DNA of 64,000 bases from Takakia lepidozioides (GCA_030704615.1 CM060734.1:5578001-5642000), one strand, 5' to 3'; shown: positions 34,202 to 45,844, numbered from the stretch's first letter. Program-made: numbers and translations. The notes: a model not told the origin generated them from the sequence alone.

Positions 34202-34926
34202 TGTCGCGCACCTCAATTCGGTAAACTCCCCTTCAAGTCATAGTTACTCGCTTTGATGCGCGCGCCTGACTCCCAACCTGGCCGCCGGGCCAACTTGGAG
34301 CTTCGGCTGCTCACCGGGACATAACGGTCCTCTTTCGCTTCACTCTAAAACCCTCCACCTAATTGGGACTAGGAGAATTCCCTTTGGTAGATGGCAGTCC
34401 GGAACAGCTCCCCACTCTTTGGTCGCTTTCCGGCTCGCTCGCTTACTCACTAGTTTTTGGTCACCACGGGCTTGCACCGTTCTCGGGGTTACTACTCCCT
34501 ATATATACTTCTGTAGCTGTCCGCGGGGGTTTCACAACCAGCCATGCCATTTTATGGCGAACCACCACGAAGACCCTCGATTCCCGGTGGTGAGTCGCGA
34601 TGAGTCTTGGCCCGCTCACCACGGCCCCTATGGACCGTGATGAGTCCCAAGACTCCCCACGACTCCCACCACGAGGTCTCCGCCCCCATGGTGAGTCCTA
34701 TGCCACCCCCACTAAGTCCCACTAAGCTACCACCACCCCTTGTGGAGCCACCCCCACCGCAACCCGGTGTGCGGGGCTCCACCTAGTGAGCGCCTCCGCT
34801 TCCCTGAGTGCCTTGGGCACTCAAGGGTGCCTCAGCCCCCCATACCTATCGCTGCCGCTGCCCCCACCACAGGGGCAGCCCCTCATGTGTCCCGACCCCC
34901 TGCCCTCAAGGAAAAGGGCCGCGACA
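34202..34926 (-). repeat. chromovirus LTR (inner copy, 5')
   Basis: 725 bp, TGTCGCGGCC to GGTGCGCGACA on the minus strand. Contains the LTR TATA box (complement of ATATATA at 34501-34507). Matches LTRs at 35865-36594, 46172-46897 and 52415-53140. Confidence 0.9.
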
Positions 34927-35818
34927 AACTGTGGTTCTCCTTTGGCAGAACGCACCTCAATAGAGGCCCCCACGTCACTTGTCGGGAGTCCCAACTTTCG
35001 CGCCGTCGCCGGCGTCATGAAGGAGTGCGACGCTCCTGTGTCCACCAACAACGACACGTTAGTTCCGGATATTATCCCTTCCACGAACAATAACTGACTC
35101 CCTTTACGCAGGGTGCCAGTTTCCTGATACAACTCACAAGAATAGTTGCCTACCTTGCAAGTCCTGGCAACCACCGCTTCCACCAAGCGACTGATGGTAT
35201 CTTCCGACAGCTCCGTGGTTGCCCGAGTCATGTTCAATTGACGAGGTTTTGTACACTTCTTGGCCATGTGCCCGGGCTCCCCGCAATTGAAACACACTCC
35301 ATCAAAGGTCGCCTTCTGTCCGCCATAAGCCGCTCCACCCGCTTTTCCTTTCGAAGCACCGGGTGCCGCCTTGACATGTGAAGGCCCTCCCTTCGATTTC
35401 TACGTGCCATTGTCGCCGCGTGGCCTATCCCACTTCTTTTCCGGTTGGAAGGAGTCACCTTCCCGCCGGGTCTTCTTGTGGTTCAGCTCCGTACGGCCTT
35501 GTCTCTCAGCCCTAGGGACATCCGAGAAACATTCAGCCCTCAACGTCCTTTCAACGTCCCGCCAAACTGCGCCAACAACCCTTCCCAAAAGGCTGCCGGC
35601 ATGGGAGGCATCTCTTGGTTTGTCGGAACTCTCAAGGATTCCTCGGGCTCCGACTCCTCGGATTCCTCCCGCTCTTGAGCGGCCTCGTTTTCGGAAACAT
35701 GCATCGCTTCCTCAAACGGCCGCCTCGGTGACACGTCGCCCCCATCGGGCTTACCAGGATCATCGTCTTTTGGGCCGTTCCGCTTTCGCTTCGGCTTGCC
35801 CGACCCCATTATGAGGCC
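34927..35818 (-). pseudogene. chromovirus gag-protease fragment (outer copy)
   Basis: Starts MGSGKPKRKRNG near 35816 as in the sister copies. Gag core is removed by the internal deletion near 35560, so the capsid domain is absent. Nucleocapsid knuckle and the N-terminal half of the protease remain, with the catalytic DTG intact. Interrupted at 34927 by the LTR of the inner copy. Confidence 0.85.
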
Positions 35819-35850
35819 AATCCCAAGGACGATCGCGTACTGAACTCTAA

Positions 35851-35862
35851 GCTCTGATACCA
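35851..35862 (-). other. primer binding site, initiator tRNA-Met (outer copy)
   Basis: Minus strand TGGTATCAGAGC, two bases after the LTR end. Confidence 0.9.
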
Positions 35863-35864
35863 AG

Positions 35865-36594
35865 TGTCGCGCACCTCACTTCGGTAAGCTCCCCTTCAAG
35901 TCATAGTTACTCGCTTTGATGCGCGCGCCTGACTCCCAACCTGGCCGCCGGACCAACTTGGAGCTTCAGCTGCTCACCGGGGCATAACGGTCCCCCCTTT
36001 GTTCTCCCAAAGAACCCTCCACCAATTTGGAACCAGCGGGAATTCCCTTTGGTAGTTGGCAGTCCGGAACAGTTCCCCACTCTTTGGTCGCTTTCCGGCT
36101 CGCTTGCTTACTCACTAGTTTTTGGTCACCAACGGGCTTGCACCATTCTCGGGGTTACTACTCCCTATATATACTTCTGTAGTTGTCCGCGGGGGTTTCA
36201 CAACCAGCCATGCCATTTTATGGCGAACCACCACGAAGACCCTCGATTCCCGGTGGTGAGTCGCGGTGAGTCTTGGCCCACTCACCGCGGCCCCAATGGA
36301 CCGTGATGAGTCCCAAGACTCCCCACGACTCCCACTTCGAGGTCTCCACCCCATGGTGAGTCCTATGCCACCCCCACTAAGTCCCGCTAAGCTACCACCA
36401 CCCCTTGTGGAGCCACCCCCACCGCAACCCGGTGTGCAGGGCTCCACCTAGTGAGCGCCTCCGCCTCCTTGAGTGCCTTGGGCACTCAAGGGTGCTTCAG
36501 CCCCCGTACCTATCGCTGCTACTGCCCCCACCACAGGGGCAGCCCCTCTTGTGTCCCGACCCCCCCCTTGCCCTCAAGGCAAAGGGCCGCGACA
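35865..36594 (-). repeat. chromovirus LTR (outer copy, 5')
   Basis: 730 bp with the same ends as the other family LTRs. Its outer edge joins the MULE-like reading frame at the GCACG duplication (36595-36599). TATA box complement near 36165-36172. Confidence 0.9.
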
Positions 36595-38368
36595 GCACGT
36601 CATTGTGGTCCAACCCTTCACCCGTTTGCAGTGATCAAACATTATCCAGCATTTCTCCAAATCGCCTCTAGGTTGCATACGCCGGACAATACTTATACCA
36701 CTGCCTTCGCCCACTGTGGATATCTTGAATAAGTACACCTTTGAGGAGCCTTGACCAGGGAAGACACTAGCCTGAATGAAATCATATTGACTCCTCCGGT
36801 TGAGCTCCAAAATGTTGTCCATGAATCCTCTACTGCCTGGGCCCACTCTGAGGGCATTCACTTGGTTTCGAATATTCAGAGAGCTCAACATTGAGAAATG
36901 GTCCATCACTGCATCAAGCGAATGTCCATCCAGCTTTGATTGTGTCTCATCCCCATCTCCCAGTATATGCCTTTCCAGGAAGGTCTTGCTCGCTGCAAGC
37001 GCTATGGCAAACGGTGTGGCACACGGGGTATTCTGGAACTCATGCTTCACAAGACTCCGGGCTATGTCAACACTATCTTTGCAGCTTCCCCTGGAATATG
37101 ATGCTCGTGTGCTCCCATATGAATGCAAGCGTGAGTCATAGTCTTGCAGTTGTGCGTGACATAGTACATACGACTATGACACACAGCAACACAACACGGG
37201 GCAAGTTTGCAGAACCTGCATACAATTAAAGTGTTCGTTTCTGGAGGGGCAAGCCCTGGTGTGAAAGGATTCAGGGGTACCCCTTCCCACTCACTTTCAT
37301 TTGGAGTACTGTCGTTTCTCAGGTGATGACAAGATGTATTGAGGCACCTGTAATGTCCAACGCAAACAGATCTCCGAAATTTCAAACCAATGTCGTTGTA
37401 GATGTTGGAAGTTTTTGTTCTACACCAGGGATGGCCGTCATGTTTCTTGTCCATGCCCTGTAGTAGCCAGCAAGTCCACTGGAAGATGTGAGAGGGTTCA
37501 GCTCAAGCAAAATGTCTCCATCGAACTCGGGAGGCAGATATTGGACCTGCTGCACCGGAAGAGATTCCCAATCAACAAAACGTAGCTCGTTCTTGCACCC
37601 AGGCACCCCTACCAGGGCTTTCAATTTTGGTATGACACTCGCTATCTCCTATAAATCTGAGTCCTTCGACAACCGAAGCTGGACATGCGGAGGAATCTCA
37701 GAAACATCCTCCCCAGACGAGTCCGAAAGGGTCACAAATGTTGTGGATGTACTGACCTCTTGTTTCACGTGCACCTCACCCATATGTTGAACGACAGATG
37801 CAGCAGTGTCAGGGGTGACCATTGATCCACCCGATTGTCTTCTCTCTGTTCCAAGCACCCGATATCTGCCTGGGCGGACTCTCCACTTCCTCACACTCTC
37901 ATCAACCACAGGTTTCTCCAAGTGCCCACTCTCCAGTTGCCCATCCTGACCATACACTTTGTTTTGGACAAGCACTAATCCTATTTCAAAGAGAAATATT
38001 GTAGCCAACTCTTCTTCATGAACAATTGCGAAACCGTCGTCGTCGACGGTTGCAGTCAATGGAAGACTCCCACTTGAATGAAAACGTGCGATGGTCTCCT
38101 TGCTTGGACATGGTTTTGTAGAAGGAAATTGACAAAGAAGAAGAGCACGATTTGCGAAGTGATGGCGCGCAATTTTCAGGAGGGCACCAACTGTCAACCA
38201 ACTGCGGTGCAGAAGATTGGGGCCAATGAGTACTGGCGACGTATGCAAAATGGTGTTGTATGTGAAGGCAATTGGACGCATTATGATTTTGGGTAAGGAT
38301 GCCATGCACGGGGAACACTTACACCGAAGTCCGAGGAACGGCCCTGCCAAATTGTCAGTTACCGACAT
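36595..38368 (-). pseudogene. MULE-like transposase, N-terminal and central part (split gene)
   Basis: Minus-strand frames 38368-37649, 37624-37382, 37454-37062 and 37128-36595 are pieces of one protein, separated by a TAG at 37649-37651 and two frame changes (near 37440 and 37100). Landmarks: an acidic N-terminal region; LRFVDWESLPVQQ and LPPEFDGDI; a Cys/His-rich segment (CVGHYRCLNTSCHH, then CRFCKLAPCCVAVC and ACIHMGAHEHH), likely zinc-binding; and a core with DFIQASVFPGQG, VYLFKIS and IMFDHCKRVKGWTTMTC. The last codon, Cys, abuts the retroelement LTR, and the protein resumes at 30274 with HVYDP. The motif order matches a multi-copy transposase-like family of plants as I remember it. Function is inferred; the copy is dead. 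Confidence 0.6.
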
Positions 38369-38369
38369 G

Positions 38370-39330
38370 CAAAATTGGCTTCAATGATGCCAAGCGACGC
38401 TTCTGGCGCAGTCTTTGGTTTCAGGACAAGTAAACCCTGTGCACAGGATGAGCACCTAATGAAGAAATGACGGCAGTGGCCCCATGACTCCCCACCACAA
38501 GAGGTTCTCATGAAGCCAAAATGAAATTCGTTACAATCCGTCGTAAGAGTACAGCCCCAAACAGTGACTTGCAATGGAAGGATCCACTCCGTATGCAGCT
38601 GCCCACCATACTCCCAACGCTCCCACCAAGTATTGTTCCCGATCCATAGAATTCACTGTCATATGGACTCTATTGCGCCGGCGCCCATTACTGCGCAATT
38701 TATTTTACAGGAATGGAATTTCGCTGGAGAGGATATGTGGATGAAATGCAGAGCATCACAATTAATGACAATGTACAAGTCCCTTTTTGAAATAGGCTTC
38801 CAACGAGCCGGCTTTCATACTTTTGTCGCCACGTATCCATTCCCATCAATGTAAACCTGCATGCGTATTTGGAAGCCGTTGAAGTACAACCCGAACTACT
38901 CCCCGACCAGCCGGAAAGCGATGTAACGCTAATTGCAGTGCCACCCTTTCAAATTTTTGTGGAAGGAGAGGCAGGCATGTGGATGAACGTAGTCCGTCCG
39001 CGTGGATGAGCTCCGCAGGGAGGAAAGAGGACATGCCAGTTTCGAAGGCTTGGTTATGTTCATACTTGGAGCTATGTTCCATTTGTTTCAGTCTGTCAAC
39101 TACAGTTTGTCACCGAGGCACACTGGAGAGGGTCTCTGGGTCTGCGCGGAAACGCAGGCAGTCCCTCTATTTCGTCGAGTAGAGACAGGAAGAGAGCAAA
39201 AGAGAGGATGTCCAGGCGTAAAATCCTAGAACCCATCCCAGAGGATGATGATGCATTCTCCCAAATGAGCATTCTCCGAAAAAGCAAGTCGTGGACGAGT
39301 TGGCGCAGGTGACAGCTTTGGATGCACAGC
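38370..39330 (+). other. unclassified, weakly coding-like plus-strand stretch
   Basis: Plus-strand frames 38564-38854 and the following phase show protein-like composition (QEWNFAGEDMWMK, FEIGFQRAGFHTFVATYPF, then LHAYLEAVEVQPELLPD and FQIFVEGEAGMWMN) interrupted by stops at 38852-38854 and near 39008. I do not recognise it. It could be a decayed second gene of the neighbouring transposon or a host exon. No splice signals could be fixed. Confidence 0.3.
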
Positions 39331-39712
39331 ACAGCAGCGGGGGGAATACTGCGGACGCATCGATGGGGACAGCGTTGGAAGGAGGGAACGCATTACAGGT
39401 GGATCAAATGGAGCATCAGGAATGCGAGGTATCTTCTAGCAATCCTGGGCTGTAGCAGTTGCTGTCTGCTTGTTTGAGCAGTTTCACATATACTACAATA
39501 CTGTAACATACGTGGACTTTGAATGCAGGAAGAACACAAGGCGAACGCAAAGTAGACGCGGCAGATGAAGCAAAATGTCGTGATCGTCAGCGATCACGAC
39601 ATTCTCCAGCAACAACCAAGTCCTTGTCCCTGTTTCTGGAAAAGCAAGAGAGCTTCAATCAGGCACCAAAAGGGTTTGGGTATGATGTAGGTATTCAGCC
39701 TCAAAGTCCGAA

Positions 39713-39738
39713 TGTCACGATCGTCGACGATCGTGACA
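39713..39738. repeat. perfect 26-bp palindrome
   Basis: TGTCACGATCGTC followed immediately by its exact complement GACGATCGTGACA. Confidence 0.97.
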
Positions 39739-40342
39739 ACTGCACAACATAACGGGGGATACCAGGGGGATAGTTGGGAGGTTGAAAACAGGCCCTTTCC
39801 CACATAGTTGAACTACAAATGCGCACGGTGGCCAGGATGTGAAGTTTGCTAGAATCAAGACATTTTACTCCGGGGTTTTAGCTTTTCAAATAGTGCAAAG
39901 AAGGGGAACCTGTGCAATCGATTTTCTGTTTACTGTCCGCTTCGGTGCTTTTGCCTTTGTCTTTCTTCTTTTCCTTATATTTGAATGGGAACCACAAGGT
40001 CAGGCCCTTCTGGCCTTTTATGTTTTAGGAGACCCGTAGTCGTTCTCTCAGGAAACACAAACTGTTTGGGTGCAATGAAGGACTTCAATTGTACTCTTCA
40101 CACAACAGTAAAGGGGCAACGTATATGGAGAACGGGGAGATGTTTACATTCAGGCAACAGCTATATATTAAAGGAGTGGGCAGGATGTCGTGATCGCTGG
40201 CGATCATGACATTCTGCTCCAAAGCTCCAGCTTTTCAAATACACTAAAAGGAGGAAACGTGTGCGGTTGATTTGATGTTGTTTGTGTGCTTTTATGTTTT
40301 TCTCTTTGTCTTTGTTTTTTCATGATAGCTTTGACAAAAGGC

Positions 40343-40416
40343 GCCAGAAGGGCTGTTGCTGCAGAATGTCACGATCATTCCAGATCACGCCTTTCTGTAG
40401 CAACATCCCTTCTGGC
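40343..40416. repeat. 74-bp imperfect inverted repeat
   Basis: Arms begin GCCAGAAGGGCTGTTGCTGC and end in the complement of GCCAGAAGGGATGTTGCTAC, with a GATC-containing centre. Most of 34 arm positions pair. Confidence 0.85.
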
Positions 40417-41279
40417 TTTTTTTTGTTTTAGGAGCCCAGTTTGTATCTAAACATCCTGCCCTGATTGTTTGAGTTGGCAACAGTGTATCAGTTTCTAACA
40501 ATGGAGTGGGCAGGATGTCGTGATTGCTGGCCCTTCGCTGGCGATCACATTCTACTCCAAAGTTTCAGCTTTTCAAGTACACTAAAAGTAGGAAACCAGT
40601 GCGATCGATTGGATGTTGTTTGTGTATTTCCATGTTTTTCTCTTTGTCTTCGTTTTTTCCTGGTTGCTTTGACAAAGATCGAAGATCACGACTTTCTGCA
40701 GCAACAGCCCTTCTGGCTTTTTTTCTTTTGGGAGCCCAGTTTCTATGTAAACATCCTGCCCTGATCGTTTGAGTTGGCGATAGTGTATTAGGAGTCGGTA
40801 GGGATGCCGTTCGTTGACGATCACGACTTCTGACTCCAAATTAGGGCTTTTAGATACTGTGTGTAAGGAAATAGCCATGCTTCTGTTTCACTGTTTTTTC
40901 TCTTTCTATTTCTTTTTTCCTGATAGCTTTGAGAGGAAACTAGAAGGGCTCAGCGATCGCTGCCGGCAGGATGTCATGATCGTTGGCGATCACAAACTCT
41001 CACTCCAAAACAACAGGCCTTCACATACTGTATGCAAGGTAAAGGCCATGCCTAAATCATTGTTCACTTGAAGTCACTGTCATGATCGTGGAATGGGCTG
41101 CCTGCATAATGCACTGGTCCTGGGCTCCGTAGGGAGGTACGCTCCGCCTCCCCCACGCTCTCTTCCCGCTATCATGTCTGCTAGCTCTTGCGTTTTTAGA
41201 TTTCCACTATCTTAGAACCGTTCCGTGTGTTTTCCTAGCGTTCCCGCTACTCTATCCGTGGTTACTCTTCTAGCCAGGG

Positions 41280-44020
41280 CCGCCGCCATAATTTGATACT
41301 CTTGCCTAGCTACTTACCTCATCGTCACTCTGGTCTTATCGTGTCTCTTTTTAGCTTTCTTTTGATATTATCAGGGCGTTCTTTATTTGTTGCATCATCC
41401 TCCCCGGAGCTTGAGATCGACACTCGCAACTTCAAGGCGCCACTCGCAGAGAACCCAACATCCACCGGCTCCCTGCTAGAGGTCTAATTTTTATTGTGAA
41501 GCAACCAACGAGACGTTCGCGGCGACCTATGCATCACACATGTATGTCCTTCTTCCACCACATGGTGTTCTTCCCACCAAGAGTCTAAGGCTCGACATTG
41601 CAACACCTTACCTCAGCCACTTCAGGTAGATCGCTCACAACCATTTCATCTCGCTACTCCCCCTTAAGCGGTACTATGACTCTCTGTTGCCATTCCCGCC
41701 AGGCCCAAGCCGGGGCTTGCGCACACCTTGCACCAAACCATATTCTTTTCAGTCCCTCACCCGCACTCCTACTCGATCTAGTTACCAGAGGTTCGTAACA
41801 GCTTATTTTGGAGCACACTTACAGTCTGCCATGAACAAGAGCACCCCTTGTGCCACTCAATATTGCTTGTTTCCTTCCTACTCTGGGCGATCAAGGCCCG
41901 GGCCCGAACTGCCTGGCTGTTGCACTCTTGAAGGACGATATGATTGCCACCAATGGCACTACAGCGCTGCTCAAGTCATCACCGTGTACCAGTCTGGGTA
42001 TGTTACGTGCATTGCAAGCTCTCTAGGCCACATCTCAACTATGGAGAGGCCCTACCTTCCTTACTGCCCGTTGGTTAACTTCACCAGGACCAAGGGCTGT
42101 CTGCTGTCTACCATGTTCTGATCCAGGAAGGTGCTGACTCTCTATGAAGGAGTCTTGATCACACCTCGAACACCATTATGCAGTGCCCTCTCATGGTGGA
42201 TTGGCAGCCACTACATCTCACTGCAGTTCATCACGATATACCCCTGCAGCGTGGACTACCCTTAGAACATGGACTGGCAGCATCACCATGGCCCTGCCCC
42301 TTCACACCACAGCTCCCCAAGGCACTGCACGGTGACCACTCCACCCCCTCAACAAGGGAATCACTGGCTACCTCAACGTCATCCAACTAATAGGAAGTCC
42401 CCTCACTCCCTCTTGTTTCTGTGGATGTCTTCATTTCCGCTGCTAAGACAATGGCATTTGAATTTACTAGTAACAAACTCTTCGCTTGCTCTGCAAGGCT
42501 TCTTCCCTGGGCCTCTTACTAATCGATTGTGGCATTTCAACCCCGTGCAGACCCACTCTCACTCCGTGCGTGGTCTCTCCGGAAATAAAGGCAGGCTCAT
42601 TAAACGTAACCATCCTGTTCTCATCTGCAGTCATCACTGGGTCATGAGCGGTATCTGAAGAAAACAAACTCAACATTCCTGCTACCATCCACACAACCGA
42701 TCACACAGCGTTCCACCTAGCTTCATTACGTCCTACCGAGACAAATACTCATCAACATTTCATCACTTTACACAACCCCTCCAACTACCCAACAATATAA
42801 CTTGTTGCCAATATAGCACACACTGGATGCCTATACTTCCCTCATCAGACAGTACCCGGTGCATTATTCTTACACCCTGGCTCCACCCGGAGGTGGTATT
42901 TACCTTATTGGAACCAACAAGGGCACAGCTGTCACTGCTGCAATTTTGGGAAATCTACCTCGCCCCCCAAACCATCAACCCACAACCCCACTTAGCACAT
43001 TAACTATTTTTCTCTCCCCTAAATTCACTACTGGCCACACTTGATAATGCACCACCCTTGACACCTGCGTACACGCCAGACTATACAAAATTCGATACCC
43101 ATCATGATATGCTAATATGGCCCTTACTATCCCTGCAAACAGCTATACCCAACCCGTGTGGGGCCGCCCATCTCTTGTCACTACAGAGCCCATCACCTAC
43201 CCTCAACTGAGTATTCCATTACCCCAACACACCACAGCAATGTACATACACACCTCTTACGTCTTTAACTGGCCATCACATAAGCAAAGTCTTCCCCATC
43301 ATGGTAACAAAGCAGCCCCGTGGTTCCTGTCTCGATGCTATCCGTCTGCTGCCCACCTAGGCAGCTTCTATGCACTCCAAATCACCAGTCGCATGCCCCA
43401 ACCTACGCCTGCCGCATTTAGTCATGATCGGCCCCCCATTAAGTCAATCCCAAACATCATTCCACGTTGGATTAATAACCGCCCCCAAAATCTACACTCT
43501 GCCTGGCCAACTTTACTACCCCACTCTGGCACCGCCATGCCCCCCACTCTCATGCAATTGTCGCTTCAAGATACGCTCACCTCTGCCGGCGCACCACCCC
43601 CGCCCAGCCTCTGGATTAAACCACAGGTCATAACTCTCTACAACTAGCCGCCATGCAACCGCCGCCCTCACATAATCGAACAACGGTCACCATAATAGCG
43701 CCCCGCAGCCAATTCCTCAGCTGCCAACCCCCCACAAATCCTACTGGCAGCACACAGAGACCACCCGCCACATCATACACTCTCGCTCCTTCGCCATGGT
43801 CTTGTAGCGGTCATCACTCCAATCTCACTCGCACACCTGAGATCTATAGTCTCCTCCCCCCATCCATCAGAGCTGCCTCTCATATCGCCGGCCTCATTTC
43901 CTCACCCTCCCCACCCCAAGCACCACCACGCATGTCTAGCTCTAGGATAGGAGTTCTAGGGTAGCATACAAAAACAAACTCGCTCAAAAAGCAAGGCCTC
44001 TAGTAGTTCAAAATCGCTAG
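41280..44020 (+). other. C-rich, G-poor stretch of unknown origin
   Basis: Plus strand is strongly enriched in C and poor in G, giving many overlapping Pro/Thr/Ser/His-rich frames (for example 41687-42121, 43117-43647). None shows a convincing domain. Composition and position suggest part of the same retroelement family as 44068-45826 and the complement of 58010-61900, but I cannot align them by eye. Confidence 0.35.
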
Positions 44021-44067
44021 TCCCCCCTATTGTAGCTCGTAGAACCAGATCAAACAGTAAACATCAA

Positions 44068-44970
44068 ATGGCGAGCGAGGCGGACATGGAGCACCATATG
44101 GACGGCGAGACAGAAGCCAGTGACATACACCTGTCGGACAAGCAGTTCTTTGCAGCTGCACAGGAATACAAAACGCGCTCCACACTAATCTCGCCAGTGG
44201 GCCCCTCAAGGCCCAACGCCAAGCATCCCTGCACAAACACCACCACCCGTGTCAAAGCAGCTCAACCTTCAACAAACTCCACGACCACTGATTCTCGCTC
44301 CACCGGCAGGCCCTCTTGCTGTTAACTTGCGCACCAAACGTACATCCAGCACTTTCAACAGCGACACAGGGAGCTCTCATTCTGACTCCAAGAAGAAGTC
44401 ACGGGCCCAGTTGCTCAAGTCACAAATGGAAGTTGCCAGCCACCCCGACACGCCACAGCTATGGCTAGGCTACCCAACACTGGAACACCTCTTACGAGTG
44501 GTTGTGGGTTCAAACCACCCTGATGGTTGTTACAAAGGTGTCCACCTTCCTACCGGAAGGTAGTAACCCTTCTGGGTCAAGTGACACCATAGGTTACGCT
44601 TGCTTCGGCAGCGTGCCCACCTTTTGAGTTCAAAGCAGAGCCACGATACGATGATGTCCGAGATAGACAAAAGGCTAGCGGCGCATGCTATCTCTATCAA
44701 GAACAACATCAAGGGTGACCTGGTGGCCATGCAGGATCGCGTCGCTTCCACCATCGCAGCGCAGCAAGAAGAGAATCACTCCTATATGATCACGTTCCAG
44801 GAGACAATCACCAAAAACCTTGGGGCCAATTTGGCTAACTTTTACAATCATGCTAACTTGGTGCTCGACAAGCTACTCCACCCCCTGGCAAAGTTAACCT
44901 CCCTGCAGAACATGGTGGCCCAAGCAAGGCGGTACATATGCAGACTGGAAGTTACAAACCAATGGCCCTA
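44068..44970 (+). pseudogene. ORF1-like protein with coiled-coil segment, interrupted
   Basis: First frame starts ATG 44068 (MASEADMEHHMDGETEASD); a frame change near 44270 leads to a Ser/Lys-rich part (SDSKKKSRAQLLKSQ). After a foreign segment of about 200 bases it resumes with SEIDKRLAAHAISIKNNIKG and ITKNLGANLANFYNHANLVL, an amphipathic, Leu-spaced, coiled-coil-like region. This resembles ORF1 of LINE elements, an RNA-binding chaperone, in size and character only; no zinc knuckle is seen. Confidence 0.4.
44435..44640 (+). repeat. possible SINE insertion
   Basis: Interrupts the ORF1-like frame. GGTTCAAACC at 44507 resembles a Pol III B box (GGTTCGANNCC), and TGGCTAGGCT about 45 bases upstream could be a poor A box. 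No poly-A tail or clear target duplication is visible, so the call is tentative. Confidence 0.3.
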
Positions 44971-44974
44971 ATCG

Positions 44975-45826
44975 AGCTTCAGCGCATTGATCCGCCCCGG
45001 GGGGCACCTGCAGGCTCACTCTGGGCCCATGCCCCCAGCGCCACGTCACCGGCTCCCCAGCTTACTCTCATCAGCAGCCCGATTACAGGCATCTCCCCGT
45101 GTTTCCCAACGCTATCAATGCGTAAGCAACAGGCAGGCACTCTCACAAGCGTCGCGAACTCGGTATCATTCTACACCTGCCAGCAGCCAGCTCACTCTCT
45201 TAGTATGAGGATGCCCTCTCTATGTTTTGTGCTCTCTCTTTTGATGATCATGTATGGTCTCTATGTACTCCCCCCCGCATCTATACAATCGCACAATTGT
45301 GGCACCCAGTCTCCACTACACCCTGTGGCTCTGCAAAACGCTTGCCACCACCAACCTACACTATGCATCCAAATGTATGCTCTCCCCCTGCGCCACTACT
45401 ATTGTCTCCCTGAGCTCTCGGATGCACTCAACTCCACGCCACTCTCGCACTCCCGCTGTCACTCTCCCACACTACCTGCTACAGTACAAAGATATCATAA
45501 TCCCACCTACCTGCAGCCCAAATTCAAAATACGTCACGTACCTATCACACCACGATCCCTCCGCCGCCGCCATCTGGCAGCTCTTATGAGCCCCCTCACA
45601 AACTCAACATACCCACCCTCCCTCCTCAATTACGCCCATTCATCCATCCGCGGTACTTCATCCACTTGGCTAATACCTACCCTGGCACCAAGCTCATCCA
45701 TCTACCCACCACTACTTTCATCCATTTACCTAACACAAGCCACGGACCTACATTCATCCCAGTCCGCCACTCTTCCCCCAGCCACTGAGCCATCTCCACA
45801 GATGAATAATCTTTATCCACATCTAA
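44975..45826 (+). other. C-rich Pro/Ser/Thr-rich open region, interrupted by the Harbinger element
   Basis: A 305-codon frame (ending after 45826) and overlapping alternatives are low in complexity with no domain. The C-rich composition continues at 57739-58000 on the other side of the Harbinger insertion, so the two stretches were once joined. Confidence 0.35.
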
Positions 45827-45844
45827 GAGCATCTCCAACGGTGG
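45827..45844. repeat. Harbinger left terminal inverted repeat with TAA duplication
   Basis: GAGCATCTCCAACGGTGG preceded by TAA. The matching right terminus is at 57718-57735. Confidence 0.8.

Larger units (their letters stand above)
30275..34926 (-). mobile_element. chromovirus-family LTR element, inner copy, 3' end deleted
   Basis: Minus-strand order: 5' LTR 34926-34202, initiator-Met primer site 34199-34188, gag-pol 34146-30319, then 44 bases matching the 3' untranslated region of the related element (51912-51955), then host sequence. Integrase C-terminus, chromodomain, most of the 3' UTR and the 3' LTR are deleted. Its 5' LTR begins inside the protease gene of another copy of the same family (34927 onward). 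Confidence 0.8.
34927..36594 (-). mobile_element. chromovirus-family LTR element, outer copy (5' part)
   Basis: 5' LTR 36594-35865, primer site 35862-35851, then a gag with an internal deletion (the frame goes from GGTLK directly to ECFSDVPR, missing about 500 bases relative to the sister element, at a CAACG microhomology), zinc knuckle CFNCGEPGHMAKKC and protease LVDTGASHSF up to KGEPQ. There the inner copy begins. The remaining pol is gone. Inserted in the MULE-like gene after base 36595. Confidence 0.8.
39565..41095. repeat. palindrome-rich tandem repeat array
   Basis: Diverged units begin near 39820, 40171, 40501, 40789 and 40961 (spacing 351, 330, 288 and 172). Each has a GGCAGGATGTCGTGATCG-like palindrome, a CTCCAAA...AGCTTTTCAAATAC block, TTTCTCTTTGTCTT and often AGAAGGGCT...TTCTGGC. 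Palindromic TGTCGTGATCG-n-CGATCACGACA motifs occur about nine times, including a perfect 26-bp palindrome at 39713-39738. No gene is present. Confidence 0.75.

Noticed and set aside
39565-41095. CRISPR-like regular array
   Set aside because: Units are 170-350 bp, repeats are palindromic and diverged, and the context is eukaryotic; not a CRISPR.
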